In this document: positions 1-7,580 of the stretch, piece after piece
Layout of the letters: every line of letters starts with the position of its first letter
Position numbering within the stretch: position 1 is the stretch's first letter
Source of the DNA: an uncultured Oscillospiraceae bacterium
GTDB lineage: Bacteria > Bacillota > Clostridia > Oscillospirales > Oscillospiraceae
Assembly (NCBI GenBank): GCA_900756495.1
Contig: CAAEKI010000203.1
Coordinates: 1 to 24,180, forward strand
DNA: 24,180 nucleotides
Direction: 5' to 3'
Position numbers and translations under genes: made by a program
Notes under the pieces: generated by a model
The model's input: only the letters and a program-made list of their open reading frames with translations
Databases searched by the model: none
What the model was told of the DNA's origin: nothing

Positions 1-35
1 GGCGGCCCCGCTTGCACTTTTTTGGAGAGACTGAT

Positions 36-1562
36 ATGATGAGAGCGGAGAAGAGGCAAGAGTGGGACTGGCCTGGTTACTGGAAAGGGGACGGCTGTAT
101 GGAAGGTCTGGCAAGGCTGTCAGGGCTATGCAGCAGGATTATGTACGCGCTGTTTATCGCCCTGCTGGCGGAGCTGGTGATCCATTTTGCCCTGAGCAAT
201 GAGGAGGCGCTCGGGACACTGGCGCTGTGCCTGGTGGGGCTGACGGCGGGCGTATTTCTGCTGTCTTTGGCCGGGCGGGTCGGGGAACGGATGGGGACGG
301 GAAAGACATTGCTCCTGTTGTTGTGCCTGTGCTTTGCGGTAAAGCTCGCCTGGGTGCTGCATGTGCAGATTAAACCGGCTGGAGACTATCAGGTGTTTTG
401 GGAAACTGCACAGCAGCTGGCAGGGCGTGAGGTTATCTTTGGCGGGCGATATGTCGCTCTTTTTCCGCATCTCTTCGGCTACTCCTTTTTCTTAAGCCTT
501 TTTATAAAGCTCTTCGGCACTGCGCCGCTGCTGGCCCCGGTTATCAATGTGGGCCTCACCACGCTCTCGGCCGCGCTGCTCTTTGATTTTTGCCGGAGGC
601 TTCTGGGGAACAGGACGGCGATGAACGCCGTACTGCTGTGGATTCTCATGCCCTCCCAGACCATCTACAATATGTTTGTATTGTCCGAGCCCCTGTACAC
701 GACGCTGATATTACTCTTTCTCTGGATAGTCTTCCGCTTCTGGGAGCGTGTGGGAAAGGCGCGGCTCCGCAGGCTTATCTCCTTGGGACTGTGTGCCGGG
801 GTGGTGCTGGCAGCGGCAAACGCCGTGCGGCCTCTTGGACCGATCCTTCTGATTGCCCTGGCGATATGGATATTCGCCCTTCAATTGGAGCGCTGGCGGG
901 AAAAGAGCTGGCGGCGGCAGGCGCTGTCCTTTGTCATTTTGCTGCTGGCAGCGTATCTGGCGGTGGGACAGCTCAACACGTCCTACCTCACCTCGCGCGT
1001 GGGCGGACATCCCGCGGCCACGCCGGGATACAGCATCCTGGTGGGCTTTAACGTGGAGTCGGGCGGACAGTGGAATCAGTCCGACAGCGATCTGCTCTAT
1101 CGAATCAATGCCGAGGTGGGGCCCTGGGGGGCGAGCCAGGAGGTGCAATCGCGGGTGATGGAGCAGGCAAAGGCGCGCATTGCCGCCCTGTCGCCCAAAG
1201 AAATCGCATCTCTTTTCTACCATAAGCTCCACAACCTGATGGGGAGCGACGACTCCGCCGTTTTTTATGGAGCCGATGTAATTGCACATCCCCGGGCAGC
1301 CAGACTGGCCAGCAACGCCTTTTATTACCTCAGCATGCTGCTTGCCATTGGGGGCGCGTCGGAAGCCTGGCGCCGGCGGGACCGCACCCTCCTCTTTCTG
1401 CCCATGATCTTTCTGGTGGGGCTGGTCTGCGCCCATATGCTGGTGGAGGTGGCCCTGCGCTATCACTACTCCGCGCTTATCACGCTGGTCATTCTGGGCG
1501 GGCACGGCGCAGAGCTTTTCCGGCAGCGCGCGCCGGCGCGCCGTGCGGCGAGACGGATATAG
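36..1562 (+). CDS. GT39-like polytopic membrane glycosyltransferase
   Basis: A protein of about 508 residues with many hydrophobic helices spread over its whole length. It resembles the dolichyl-phosphate-mannose/ArnT-like (GT39 or related GT-C) glycosyltransferases that use polyprenyl-phosphate sugars at the outer face of the membrane. What is seen: a first transmembrane helix about 35-55 residues in, a loop with an acidic pair near the motif GDYQVFWETAQQLAGR after the third helix (the usual site of the catalytic Asp in GT-C enzymes), about ten further helices, and an Arg-rich C-terminus. The ATG at 36 is chosen because GGAGAGA (24-30) lies just upstream; a TTG at 12 in the same frame has no such site. 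The substrate cannot be read from the sequence. A hairpin terminator follows the stop, and the next genes are convergent. The family call is by pattern, so a general multi-pass membrane protein remains possible. Confidence 0.7.
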   Translation: MMRAEKRQEWDWPGYWKGDGCMEGLARLSGLCSRIMYALFIALLAELVIHFALSNEEALGTLALCLVGLTAGVFLLSLAGRVGERMGTGKTLLLLLCLCFAVKLAWVLHVQIKPAGDYQVFWETAQQLAGREVIFGGRYVALFPHLFGYSFFLSLFIKLFGTAPLLAPVINVGLTTLSAALLFDFCRRLLGNRTAMNAVLLWILMPSQTIYNMFVLSEPLYTTLILLFLWIVFRFWERVGKARLRRLISLGLCAGVVLAAANAVRPLGPILLIALAIWIFALQLERWREKSWRRQALSFVILLLAAYLAVGQLNTSYLTSRVGGHPAATPGYSILVGFNVESGGQWNQSDSDLLYRINAEVGPWGASQEVQSRVMEQAKARIAALSPKEIASLFYHKLHNLMGSDDSAVFYGADVIAHPRAARLASNAFYYLSMLLAIGGASEAWRRRDRTLLFLPMIFLVGLVCAHMLVEVALRYHYSALITLVILGGHGAELFRQRAPARRAARRI

Positions 1563-1568
1563 AAACGG

Positions 1569-1597
1569 AAAGGACGCGGCAAAAAGCCGCGTCCTTT
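1569..1597. terminator. Hairpin terminator between convergent genes
   Basis: A perfect 12-bp stem (1569-1580 with 1586-1597) and a 5-nt AAAAA loop lie 6 nt after the stop of the membrane glycosyltransferase and 22 nt beyond the stop of the convergent permease gene. A-rich and T-rich stem ends on both sides suggest it serves both directions. Confidence 0.7.
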
Positions 1598-1619
1598 CAC
1601 ATGCGGACAGGGGCAGCGC

Positions 1620-2738
1620 TCAGAAGAGCAGCGCAGCCGCGCCGAGGAGAACAACCAGCCCCACGGCGTTGACGGCCAGAAAGACGCCCAGATACCGCAG
1701 AGGGCGGGCCCCCTCGGTGCGGAGATAGAGCCGCAGGGAGATCAGACTGGCCAGAGATGCGATGGGGGTGCCCAGACCGCCGATATTGACGCCCAGCAGA
1801 AGTTCCTGCCAGCGATCTGTAAAGCCTGAGAGGAGAACTGCGGCGGGCACATTGCTGATCACTTGGCTGGCCAATGCGGGAGTGAGCATGGGGGCGGCGG
1901 ACATCAGCCCTTCCAGAGCGGTTCGTACGGATTCGATCCGGCCGATGTTTCCTGCAAAGAGAAAGAAGCACACAAAGGTGAGCAGCAGGCTGTAGTCCAC
2001 GCGCCGGAAAACGTCACGGCTGAAGAACAAGAGAAACAGCGTTACAATCAGGAAGAGCACTCCATAGTGGAGCACATGGAGGACAGAGAGCAGACACAGC
2101 GCAAAAAGAACGGCATATCCCGCCAGCAGCCTGGGCTCCCGAAGGACTGCAGGTGCGGAAAAGGTCACCTCCAGACTCTCATCCTGAATGTGAAGGGCGG
2201 CCAGGGCCAGGAGTGCCAGGCTGATGAGGACAACAGGGATGGTTGCCGCGAAAAAGGCGGCGGGCGGGATATGGAATTTCTCATAGAGGAAGAGGTTCTG
2301 CGGGTTGCCGACCGGGGTGGCCATGCTGCCCAGATTGGCAGCTACGGTCTGAAGGACGACAACCCAGATCAGATGCCGCTGCCGCCCGATGAGGGAGAGA
2401 ACCAATACGGAGAAAGGGACAAAGGTAATAAGGGCTACATCGTTTGTGATAAGCATGGAGCAGAAAAAGGGAAGGAGCACCAGCGCCAGAGAGAGCAGCC
2501 GCATCCGCCGCCGCCCGGCCAGCAGCCGCTGGGCCAGAACGTGAAAGAGCCCGCAGCGCTGAAATCCGGCCACGACAGCCATCAGGCAGAAGAGCAGGAC
2601 GAGGACCCGCAGGTCGATATATGAGGCATAGGCGCTGGAGGGGGGGACGAACAGCATGGAGATGAGGGCGGCACAAGCCGAGATGAGCAGCACGGCCTCC
2701 CTGCGGAGGCGCTTCAAAATGGAGCGGCTTTTTTTCAC
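1620..2738 (-). CDS. SLC13/CitMHS-type (YbiR-like) permease
   Basis: A membrane transporter of about 372 residues with roughly ten hydrophobic segments. It resembles the ion-transporter superfamily that includes citrate transporters, ArsB and NhaD; E. coli YbiR is a close type. Visible family marks are LLITNDVALITFVPFSVLVL in the first half, ATPVGNPQNLFLYEKF (the GNPQN loop typical of these carriers), and a second related loop GVNIGGLGTPIASLASLISL near the C-terminus, consistent with two inverted halves. The start chosen is GTG at 2738, because GGAGGTG (2751-2745) lies 6-7 nt upstream. The stop codon of the upstream dihydrouridine synthase gene (2746-2744) falls inside this site, so the two genes are probably translationally coupled. 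The transported ion (carboxylate, arsenite or Na+) cannot be decided from sequence. Confidence 0.8.
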   Translation of the reverse strand: MKKSRSILKRLRREAVLLISACAALISMLFVPPSSAYASYIDLRVLVLLFCLMAVVAGFQRCGLFHVLAQRLLAGRRRMRLLSLALVLLPFFCSMLITNDVALITFVPFSVLVLSLIGRQRHLIWVVVLQTVAANLGSMATPVGNPQNLFLYEKFHIPPAAFFAATIPVVLISLALLALAALHIQDESLEVTFSAPAVLREPRLLAGYAVLFALCLLSVLHVLHYGVLFLIVTLFLLFFSRDVFRRVDYSLLLTFVCFFLFAGNIGRIESVRTALEGLMSAAPMLTPALASQVISNVPAAVLLSGFTDRWQELLLGVNIGGLGTPIASLASLISLRLYLRTEGARPLRYLGVFLAVNAVGLVVLLGAAALLF

Positions 2739-2743
2739 GGCAA

Positions 2744-3703
2744 TCACCTCCAGCCCGGCGCTGCGTGGGCGCGCAGAGGCAGCTCACGAAACACGGCGTT
2801 GGCGCAGCGGATAAATTCCTGGGGACTGGCGGCCTTTTTCAGCGCCTTGGCGTGCTTTTCGCGCTCGTCAAAGAGATAGATGTGATAAAACCAGATCTCC
2901 TTCATCCGCAGCATCGCGTTGCGCTCGCTGCCGAAAGCCTGCGCGAAGCCTGTGTACAGAGAATCGTGAAAGGCCTGCAGAGTAGCCCGGTCCGCCGCCG
3001 GTCCGCCCGCGCACTGCCTTGCCAGCGCAGGATTGGCCACCAGCCCCCGTCCCAGCATCATGGCCTCCAGCCCGGGGAAGCGGCCGGAGAGAGCGGTGCA
3101 GTCCCCGGCAGTCACCAGATCGCCGTTGTAACACACCGGGATCCGGCTCGCGGACAGGGCGCGGGCGAAGTGCTCCATGCGCACGCTGTTCCGGTAAAAG
3201 TCCCGCTGCACCCGCGGATGGATAGTCAGTTCCGTGATAGGATACTTGTTATAGATAGATAAAAGGGGGCCAAATTCCTCAGGATCATTGACGCCCAGCC
3301 GGGTCTTGACTGAGACAGACAGTGGGGAGCGGGAAAAAATTTCCTCCAGAAAGCGGTCCAGCTCCTGGGGGAAGGCCAAAAAACCGGCCCCTTTGCCTTT
3401 GGCGGCTACGGTGCCCGAGGGACAGCCCAGGTTCAGGCTGACCTCCCGGTAGCCCATGGCGGCCAGCTCTCCCGCAGCCCACAGAAAATCCTCCGCCCGG
3501 CGGGTCAGCAGTTGGGGAACAGCCGGGACGCCTTCGTTGTACATGGGAAGAATATCCCGCAGTTCACGCCGGGTAAAGACATGGTTCTGGCTGGGGGAGA
3601 GAAAGGGCATAAAATACTTGTCCAGGCCGGGGAAATAGCGGTGGTGGGCATTGCGGTAAACCGCGCCTGTAATGCCCTCCATGGGGGCGAAATAGCAGCG
3701 CAT
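2744..3703 (-). CDS. dus: tRNA-dihydrouridine synthase
   Basis: An FMN-dependent enzyme that reduces specific uridines in the tRNA D-loop. The 319-residue protein opens with the family start MRCYFAPMEGITGAVYRNAH. It carries the catalytic Cys at about 94 in NLGCPSG, FMN/phosphate-contacting residues in VKTRLG (K133, R135) and IHPR (H162, R164), then NGD and MLGRG in the C-terminal half of the TIM barrel. Length is normal for the family. ATG 3703 is preferred over ATG 3709 because AGGA sits about 9 nt upstream of the former but only 3 nt from the latter. It is the first gene of a two-gene unit with the permease. Which Dus subtype it is, and which uridine it modifies, is not resolved. Confidence 0.92.
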   Translation of the reverse strand: MRCYFAPMEGITGAVYRNAHHRYFPGLDKYFMPFLSPSQNHVFTRRELRDILPMYNEGVPAVPQLLTRRAEDFLWAAGELAAMGYREVSLNLGCPSGTVAAKGKGAGFLAFPQELDRFLEEIFSRSPLSVSVKTRLGVNDPEEFGPLLSIYNKYPITELTIHPRVQRDFYRNSVRMEHFARALSASRIPVCYNGDLVTAGDCTALSGRFPGLEAMMLGRGLVANPALARQCAGGPAADRATLQAFHDSLYTGFAQAFGSERNAMLRMKEIWFYHIYLFDEREKHAKALKKAASPQEFIRCANAVFRELPLRAHAAPGWR

Positions 3704-3729
3704 TGTCATTCATCCTATCGCGTTCAGAG

Positions 3730-3758
3730 TTGCGGCCGGGCCGCATAGATGCTATACT
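3730..3758 (+). promoter_or_regulatory. Sigma-A promoter of the hydrolase gene
   Basis: TTGCGG (3730-3735) and TATACT (3753-3758) are separated by 17 bp, 25 bp upstream of the hydrolase start. Confidence 0.7.
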
Positions 3759-3782
3759 GATTCAGGAAATGGAGGGAGTACG

Positions 3783-4538
3783 ATGAAAACGGAATGGCTC
3801 GCCACGGGACGGGGATACGAGATCCCCTGTACGTTCAGCATCGGGCGGGAGAATACGAAGGTCTGCGTGGTCGCCCATGGATTCGGCAGCAGCAAGGAGA
3901 GCCCCACCGTGCAGATGCTGCTGAAAGCGCTGCCGGAACAGGGCATTGGGGTTGCTGCCTTTGATTTCCCGGCCCACGGGGAGAGCAGGGTGGATGGGGA
4001 GTACCTCCGCATTCCCAACTGCACCGCCGACTTGGCCGATGTGGAGGCCCTTGCCCGGACGCTGGCTCCCGGGGCTGAAATTACATACTTTGGCTCCAGC
4101 TTTGGGGCCTATACGACGCTGATTTACCTGTCCGGCCTACCGGGCGGGGGAAGGCGGGCATTTTTCCGCTCGGCGGCGGTCTGCATGCCCGCGCTCTTCC
4201 GCCGGCCGACGAAAGCGCAGGCGGAAGCCATGGAGCGGGACGGATTCCTGATCCTGGGAGAAGACTACGGCTGTGCCCGCCCGCTGAAGCTCACCCAAGC
4301 CTTCCTGGACGACCTGGACAGCCACGATGTGTTCCGTCTTTGGAGCAGGGAAAAGGCCGAGCTGCACATGATCCACGGCGAAGCGGATCGCACCATTCCC
4401 ATTTCGGAGGCCCGGCGCTTTGCGGAGCAATTCGGCGTCCCGCTGTCGGAGGTGCCCGGCGGGGATCACCGCCTTTCGATTCCAGGCGCGCCGGAGCGGG
4501 TGCTGGAAGAGACGCTGTCCTTTTTCAGGGCGCGGTAG
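3783..4538 (+). CDS. Alpha/beta hydrolase (serine hydrolase)
   Basis: A 251-residue cytoplasmic alpha/beta-hydrolase, without signal peptide. An oxyanion-type HGFG motif lies at 32-35, a nucleophile elbow GSSFG with Ser at about 106, an acid Asp at about 202 in HGEADRTIP, and a His at about 229 in GGDHRLS, so the complete Ser-Asp-His triad is present in the canonical order. Family members act as esterases, lipases or peptidases on small substrates, and the substrate here is unknown. The start is set by GGAGGG about 6 nt upstream of ATG 3783, with a promoter at 3730-3758. The 3' end overlaps the convergent membrane-protein gene by 73 bp. Confidence 0.88.
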   Translation: MKTEWLATGRGYEIPCTFSIGRENTKVCVVAHGFGSSKESPTVQMLLKALPEQGIGVAAFDFPAHGESRVDGEYLRIPNCTADLADVEALARTLAPGAEITYFGSSFGAYTTLIYLSGLPGGGRRAFFRSAAVCMPALFRRPTKAQAEAMERDGFLILGEDYGCARPLKLTQAFLDDLDSHDVFRLWSREKAELHMIHGEADRTIPISEARRFAEQFGVPLSEVPGGDHRLSIPGAPERVLEETLSFFRAR

Positions 4539-5248
4539 GACCGCCCGCACAGCCGCTCCGTGCAGTTCCCGCAGCGGAGCGCGGCGTTGCTCTCTGGCCA
4601 GAAGCGCTCCGGGTGCAGCCGGAAGCTGAACTCCCAAAGAAGGACGATCGCGGCGGCCGGCAGGAGGAGGCTCCAGCTATAAAAGCTGGGGGCGAACGCC
4701 AGAGGGGTAAACATCATCAGGTGATCCCAGTTGAAAATGCGGCAGTCCGCGCAGCAGCGGTTGTGCATCATCCAGGCCCGAAAGGGGCACCAGAACAGCA
4801 CGCAGATCAGATCACAGACATAAAAGAAGACGGAGCAGAGCAGAAGCTCCGCCGCTCCCACCAGCCCCAGTATCCGGGCCAGACCCAGGACGGCGGCCGC
4901 CAGAGCCCAGGCGGCCAAAACCTTTCTGGCGCCCCTGTCGGCCCGCCGTATGTAAGCCAGCAGCTCCTCCCCGCGCGGCGGCGGGGAGCTTGGGAGATAA
5001 CGGCCGGCTCTGTACTTCTGCGCCCCCAGGGCAACCAGCCCCCGGACAGGAAGAAGCTGGGCCGCCATATCTGCAAGCCAGATCAGCCAGAGCAGATGGA
5101 GCCAGCCCGGCCGCTGAAAAAAGCCGCCCGCCTCTGCCACAGCAAACGAGGCGGGACGGAGCAGATACAGCAGAACCACGCCAGCAAACACGGCGGCGCG
5201 AAATACAAAGCGGAACAGGTAGCGCAGACGCATGGCAGAGCGTTTCAT
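4466..5248 (-). CDS. Polytopic membrane protein, function unknown
   Basis: A protein of about 260 residues that I cannot name. It starts with a basic segment, then a transmembrane helix (VFRAAVFAGVVLLYLLRP), a second one (LHLLWLIWLADMAAQLLP), a basic loop, two more helices around AAWALAAAVLGLARILGLVG and LLLCSVFFYVCDLICVLFW, a Cys-rich loop with CCADCRIFNWDHLMMFTPL, a last helix pair, and a tail with RCGNCTERLC. The Cys pairs could bind metal or form disulfides. Two starts are possible: ATG 5269, which the promoter position would leave with only about 10 nt of leader, and ATG 5248, preceded by GAGAGG at a long 13-nt spacing. I chose 5248 with low certainty. The C-terminal coding end overlaps the convergent hydrolase gene. 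Confidence 0.7.
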   Translation of the reverse strand: MKRSAMRLRYLFRFVFRAAVFAGVVLLYLLRPASFAVAEAGGFFQRPGWLHLLWLIWLADMAAQLLPVRGLVALGAQKYRAGRYLPSSPPPRGEELLAYIRRADRGARKVLAAWALAAAVLGLARILGLVGAAELLLCSVFFYVCDLICVLFWCPFRAWMMHNRCCADCRIFNWDHLMMFTPLAFAPSFYSWSLLLPAAAIVLLWEFSFRLHPERFWPESNAALRCGNCTERLCGRSYRALKKDSVSSSTRSGAPGIERR

Positions 5249-5254
5249 GGAGAC

Positions 5255-5285
5255 GGCAGGACCTCTCATTTCCCAGTGTCCTGCC
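5255..5285. promoter_or_regulatory. Inverted repeat over the start of the membrane-protein gene
   Basis: GGCAGGAC (5255-5262) and GTCCTGCC (5278-5285) form a perfect 8-bp inverted repeat with a 15-bp spacer. It sits immediately downstream of the -10 box and covers the ATG at 5269. It could be an operator or a 5' leader hairpin. Confidence 0.4.
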
Positions 5286-5286
5286 T

Positions 5287-5315
5287 AGTATAGCGCTTTT
5301 TGGGGCTGGATTCAA
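5287..5315 (-). promoter_or_regulatory. Sigma-A promoter of the membrane-protein gene
   Basis: On the minus strand TTGAAT (5315-5310) and TATACT (5292-5287) are separated by 17 bp. Transcription would start near 5280, which puts the inverted repeat 5255-5285 at the transcript start. Confidence 0.7.
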
Positions 5316-5330
5316 TATCAGATTCACAGG

Positions 5331-5361
5331 AAAAAGGGCCCCGCGGATTCCCGCGGGGCCC
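5331..5361 (-). terminator. Terminator of the tocopherol-cyclase-family gene
   Basis: A perfect 11-bp GC-rich stem (5336-5346 with 5351-5361) with a 4-nt loop is followed on the minus strand by five T residues. It lies just beyond the stop at 5379. Confidence 0.85.
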
Positions 5362-5378
5362 TTCCTGACATTTGGAGC

Positions 5379-6272
5379 TTATCCGTCCTTTTCATCGGCG
5401 TATTCGTAGCTGGCATTTTCGTCAATATGATCGAAGAGAAGCCGGGAGCCAATCCAGAAGCGATAGCGAACCCGCGCGGAGAGGCTCTCGTGGATGGTTC
5501 GCGTCATAGCCCCGGCGCTGGGCGCCCGCAGGGGCCTGCCCTCTCCGGACAGAAGCTCTGCCGTCAGGTGATATGCCCCCTGGCGGATCTCTGCGCCCAG
5601 GGGGCCGTAGCGCAGAATTTTTACCCCCAGATAGGTGGCTAGGCGGTATTCGCGTCCGCCGTGGAGGAGGGCGCAGATACAGCCCTTGAAACGCCTGCCC
5701 AGGAAGGGGATTTCCGCCACGGAGAGCATGATGCAGTTCCGGTCCCAATTGCACTGCGTCCATAGGTAGTCGGCAGGAAAGGAGCGCCCCCGATCGGTCT
5801 CGATGTAGCCGGTTCCGCCGTCAAAACACATGGGCTTTCCATTGAGGACAAGGGTTCCTGAGAGGCTGTGTCTCAGGCTGACTACGCCGTGACAGCACTG
5901 CATGACGGGTTCGGCCAGACGAAAGGGGCCCATGATATCGGTGCGGAGGGGAGTGAGCGGACCGTACCGCAGTGTGCCGGATAGCTCCAGCCCCTCCCCT
6001 GTGATTTGAAGCGCGGCGCCCGCCGCCGAGATCCGGCTTTCTCCCACCCGGATCGCCAACTGCTTCCGCTTGGCGGAAAAGTCCCGGTTGGAGATGTTGA
6101 AGGTATACGAGCGATCATCAGTGATGACCTGAAGAGAAGCTTTCAGTCCGGCTCCGTCGGCCTCCCGGTGGACAGCGGGGATCAGCGCGATTCCGCCGTC
6201 CGGGCCCCGATGCTTAAAATAATATCCCTCAAACCAGGCGCCCAGTCTGGGCGGCTCATGAAAATAGCGCAA
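5379..6272 (-). CDS. Tocopherol-cyclase-family protein
   Basis: A protein of about 298 residues that matches the bacterial members of the tocopherol cyclase family (PF14249-like, tandem lipocalin-type beta barrels). Diagnostic stretches are RLGAWFEGYYFKHRGPDGG near the start, then GYIETDRGRSFP and YLWTQCNW in the middle. Plant and cyanobacterial homologues cyclise phytylquinols; the role in anaerobic Bacillota is not known and they have no tocopherol pathway, so the name describes the fold only. No signal peptide or membrane helix is seen. A GTG at 6281 overlaps GGGGTGAT, which looks like the Shine-Dalgarno sequence; a TTG at 6272 lies 8 nt after GGGG, and I chose it. The gene stands alone and has its own terminator. 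Confidence 0.8.
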   Translation of the reverse strand: MRYFHEPPRLGAWFEGYYFKHRGPDGGIALIPAVHREADGAGLKASLQVITDDRSYTFNISNRDFSAKRKQLAIRVGESRISAAGAALQITGEGLELSGTLRYGPLTPLRTDIMGPFRLAEPVMQCCHGVVSLRHSLSGTLVLNGKPMCFDGGTGYIETDRGRSFPADYLWTQCNWDRNCIMLSVAEIPFLGRRFKGCICALLHGGREYRLATYLGVKILRYGPLGAEIRQGAYHLTAELLSGEGRPLRAPSAGAMTRTIHESLSARVRYRFWIGSRLLFDHIDENASYEYADEKDG

Positions 6273-6408
6273 ATCAATCACCCCGTGGTTATCTTTGACA
6301 GAACCAGGGGAAATTAACCCGAAAGGGCAGAGTTGTTATGGGGGAATGGAAATCTTCGACGGTCAAGCCTTCTGCCACGGTCGGGGTCTCCTTCATTTGC
6401 TCTATGAA

Positions 6409-6463
6409 GACATAAAGGGTAGAGACGGCAAGCACAAGGCTTGCCGTCTCTACCCTTTATGTC
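6409..6463. repeat. 25-bp perfect hairpin at the edge of the XRE block
   Basis: The arms 6409-6433 and 6439-6463 are perfectly complementary over 25 bp with a 5-nt loop ACAAG. The inner part contains GACGGCAAGC, also found as an 11-bp stem at 7201-7227. The hairpin ends in AAA/TTT but lacks a long T-tract, so it could be a bidirectional terminator or a protein-binding palindrome. Confidence 0.7.
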
Positions 6464-6597
6464 CCGTAAAATAGGAATATTATGCCTTTTTCAATTATAT
6501 CTGTATCAATTCATTTCTGCCCTTTTTAAATTGGAAGTTATACATTTAAATATAGCTATTACTATAACCATAAAATGAGCCTGAATTTTGCGATTCT

Positions 6598-6702
6598 TCA
6601 GCGAATCTCTTGTGCCAAACCATCAAATATCGGTTTAAATACTTTTGATTGTTGCCTGCGGAAGTATGATTCAATCCATTCGACGTTATGCTGTGTTCCC
6701 TA
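6598..6702 (-). pseudogene. Decayed fragment of an XRE-type regulator gene
   Basis: Read on the minus strand, the last codons give KPIFDGLAQEIR followed by a stop. They match TPIFDALDQETR at the end of the intact 80-aa regulator at 7376-7618. Upstream, the sequence still aligns with the part of that gene encoding NGLSNISAVPQATIKSIL, but several bases are lost and about 80 bp between this part and the C-terminal codons are deleted. No start codon or continuous frame remains. It is the coding end of the duplicated module, copy A. Confidence 0.75.
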
Positions 6703-6709
6703 TTCCAGA

Positions 6710-7042
6710 TTAGGGTTGGGCACATTTTATAGCTGATTCAATTATCTTCATAATGTGCTTTTGTTTTTCAGGCGATACTGCTTTTAATTTTTCGGATAAA
6801 TAATAAAAATCATCCGATTTCTCACCGAAAAGTAAATAATCAGCAGATATCTTAAGTGCTATAGAAAAAGCCCGCATAGATTCAGAAGATAACCCAGATC
6901 GCCCGCGTTCGACTTCTTGAATAAAGTTGGCACTATATCCTGATAGATCTGCTAACTGTTCACGGGTCAGACTTTGATTAATTCTCTGTTGCTTAATCCT
7001 CGCACCGATTTCAATATTGATATTCTTTAATTCTCTTGGCAT
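6710..7042 (-). CDS. XRE-family HTH regulator (110 aa)
   Basis: A small Cro/CI-type DNA-binding protein. Residues about 10-65 form the HTH_3 domain: IGARIKQQRINQSLTREQLA (helices 1-2) and LSGYSANFIQEVERGRSGLS (recognition helix and wing). The tail SEKLKAVSPEKQKHIMKIIES is helical and resembles the tails of the two longer neighbours. The ATG is preceded by AGGCGG about 10 nt upstream. It is the left-most member of a minus-strand series of four regulators, which are separated by their own leader regions rather than packed as one operon. It has no partner enzyme or toxin of its own nearby. The target is unknown; autoregulation is plausible because of an inverted repeat at 7088-7108. Confidence 0.85.
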   Translation of the reverse strand: MPRELKNINIEIGARIKQQRINQSLTREQLADLSGYSANFIQEVERGRSGLSSESMRAFSIALKISADYLLFGEKSDDFYYLSEKLKAVSPEKQKHIMKIIESAIKCAQP

Positions 7043-7087
7043 AGTATTACGCCGCCTTTATTAGAGAGTGTCTGACGAAATACTTTA

Positions 7088-7108
7088 ACAAAATATATAC
7101 AAGTTTGT
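7088..7108. promoter_or_regulatory. Operator-like inverted repeat upstream of the 110-aa regulator
   Basis: ACAAA (7088-7092) and TTTGT (7104-7108) flank an 11-bp AT-rich core, 46 bp before the regulator start. A weak minus-strand promoter (TTACAA, 17 bp, TAAAGT) overlaps it. Short arms make this tentative. Confidence 0.3.
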
Positions 7109-7194
7109 AATGTTTTAATTAGCAACACACCGGTTTATATGGTATAACACAATAGAAAAAAGCAGGTGTTACAATTGCTTTAAAAGGATACGAA

Positions 7195-7580
7195 AGGTAC
7201 AGACGGCAAGCATGCGGCTTGCCGTCTCTCATTTTAATGTCCTGTAAAATAGGGATATTATATCTTTTCAAATGATATCTGTATCAGCTAATTTCTGCCC
7301 TTTTTAAATTGAGATCTATACATTTAAATATAGCTATAACTATAACCATAAAATGAGCCTAAAATTAACGCTTCTTCAGCGAGTCTCTTGATCCAAGGCA
7401 TCAAATATCGGTGTGGAGAAAAACGAACCTAATGTAATATTCAATCCGTCGCAGAGTTTTTTTATGGTAACTACACCGGGATTGCTACTTTCTCCATTCA
7501 AAATACTTTTAATCGTTGCTTGTGGGACTGCGGAAATATTACTCAATCCGTTCGGCGTAAGACAGCGGTCCCTACATAGT
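7195..7580 (-). repeat. Duplicated regulator-tail module, copy B (intact gene)
   Basis: The sister copy of 6409-6702. It carries an 11-bp hairpin (7201-7211 with 7217-7227), the shared AT-rich blocks, and the 3' part of the intact 80-aa regulator gene. The outer hairpin arms are no longer complementary here, in contrast to copy A. It fills most of the gene-free interval 7043-7375. Confidence 0.75.

Larger units (their letters stand above)
6409..6702 (-). repeat. Duplicated regulator-tail module, copy A (degraded coding part)
   Basis: This stretch, the bulk of the gene-free interval 6282-6709, is a diverged copy of 7195-7580. Both contain, in order, the GACGGCAAGC hairpin, TTTCTGCCCTTTTTAAATTG (6514-6533 and 7292-7311), a CATTTAAATATAGCTAT block, CCATAAAATGAGCCT, and then the 3' end of an HTH gene. 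In copy A the hairpin is longer but the gene part is broken. The remaining 6282-6408 holds nothing I recognise. Confidence 0.75.

Noticed and set aside
1863..2624. 253-codon plus-strand frame opposite the permease gene
   Set aside because: It is antisense to a clear transporter gene, very rich in Gln/Glu/Lys/Gly, with no ribosome binding site.
2798..2815. TTGGCGCAGCGG matching the 3' end of tRNA-Ser as a possible attachment-site copy
   Set aside because: Only 12 bases match, and they lie within the conserved C-terminal coding part of the dihydrouridine synthase gene.
4340..5293. 317-codon plus-strand frame across the hydrolase end and the membrane-protein gene
   Set aside because: It is a shadow of two genes with convincing motifs, promoters and ribosome binding sites; its own composition is Gln/Pro/Arg-rich and unstructured.
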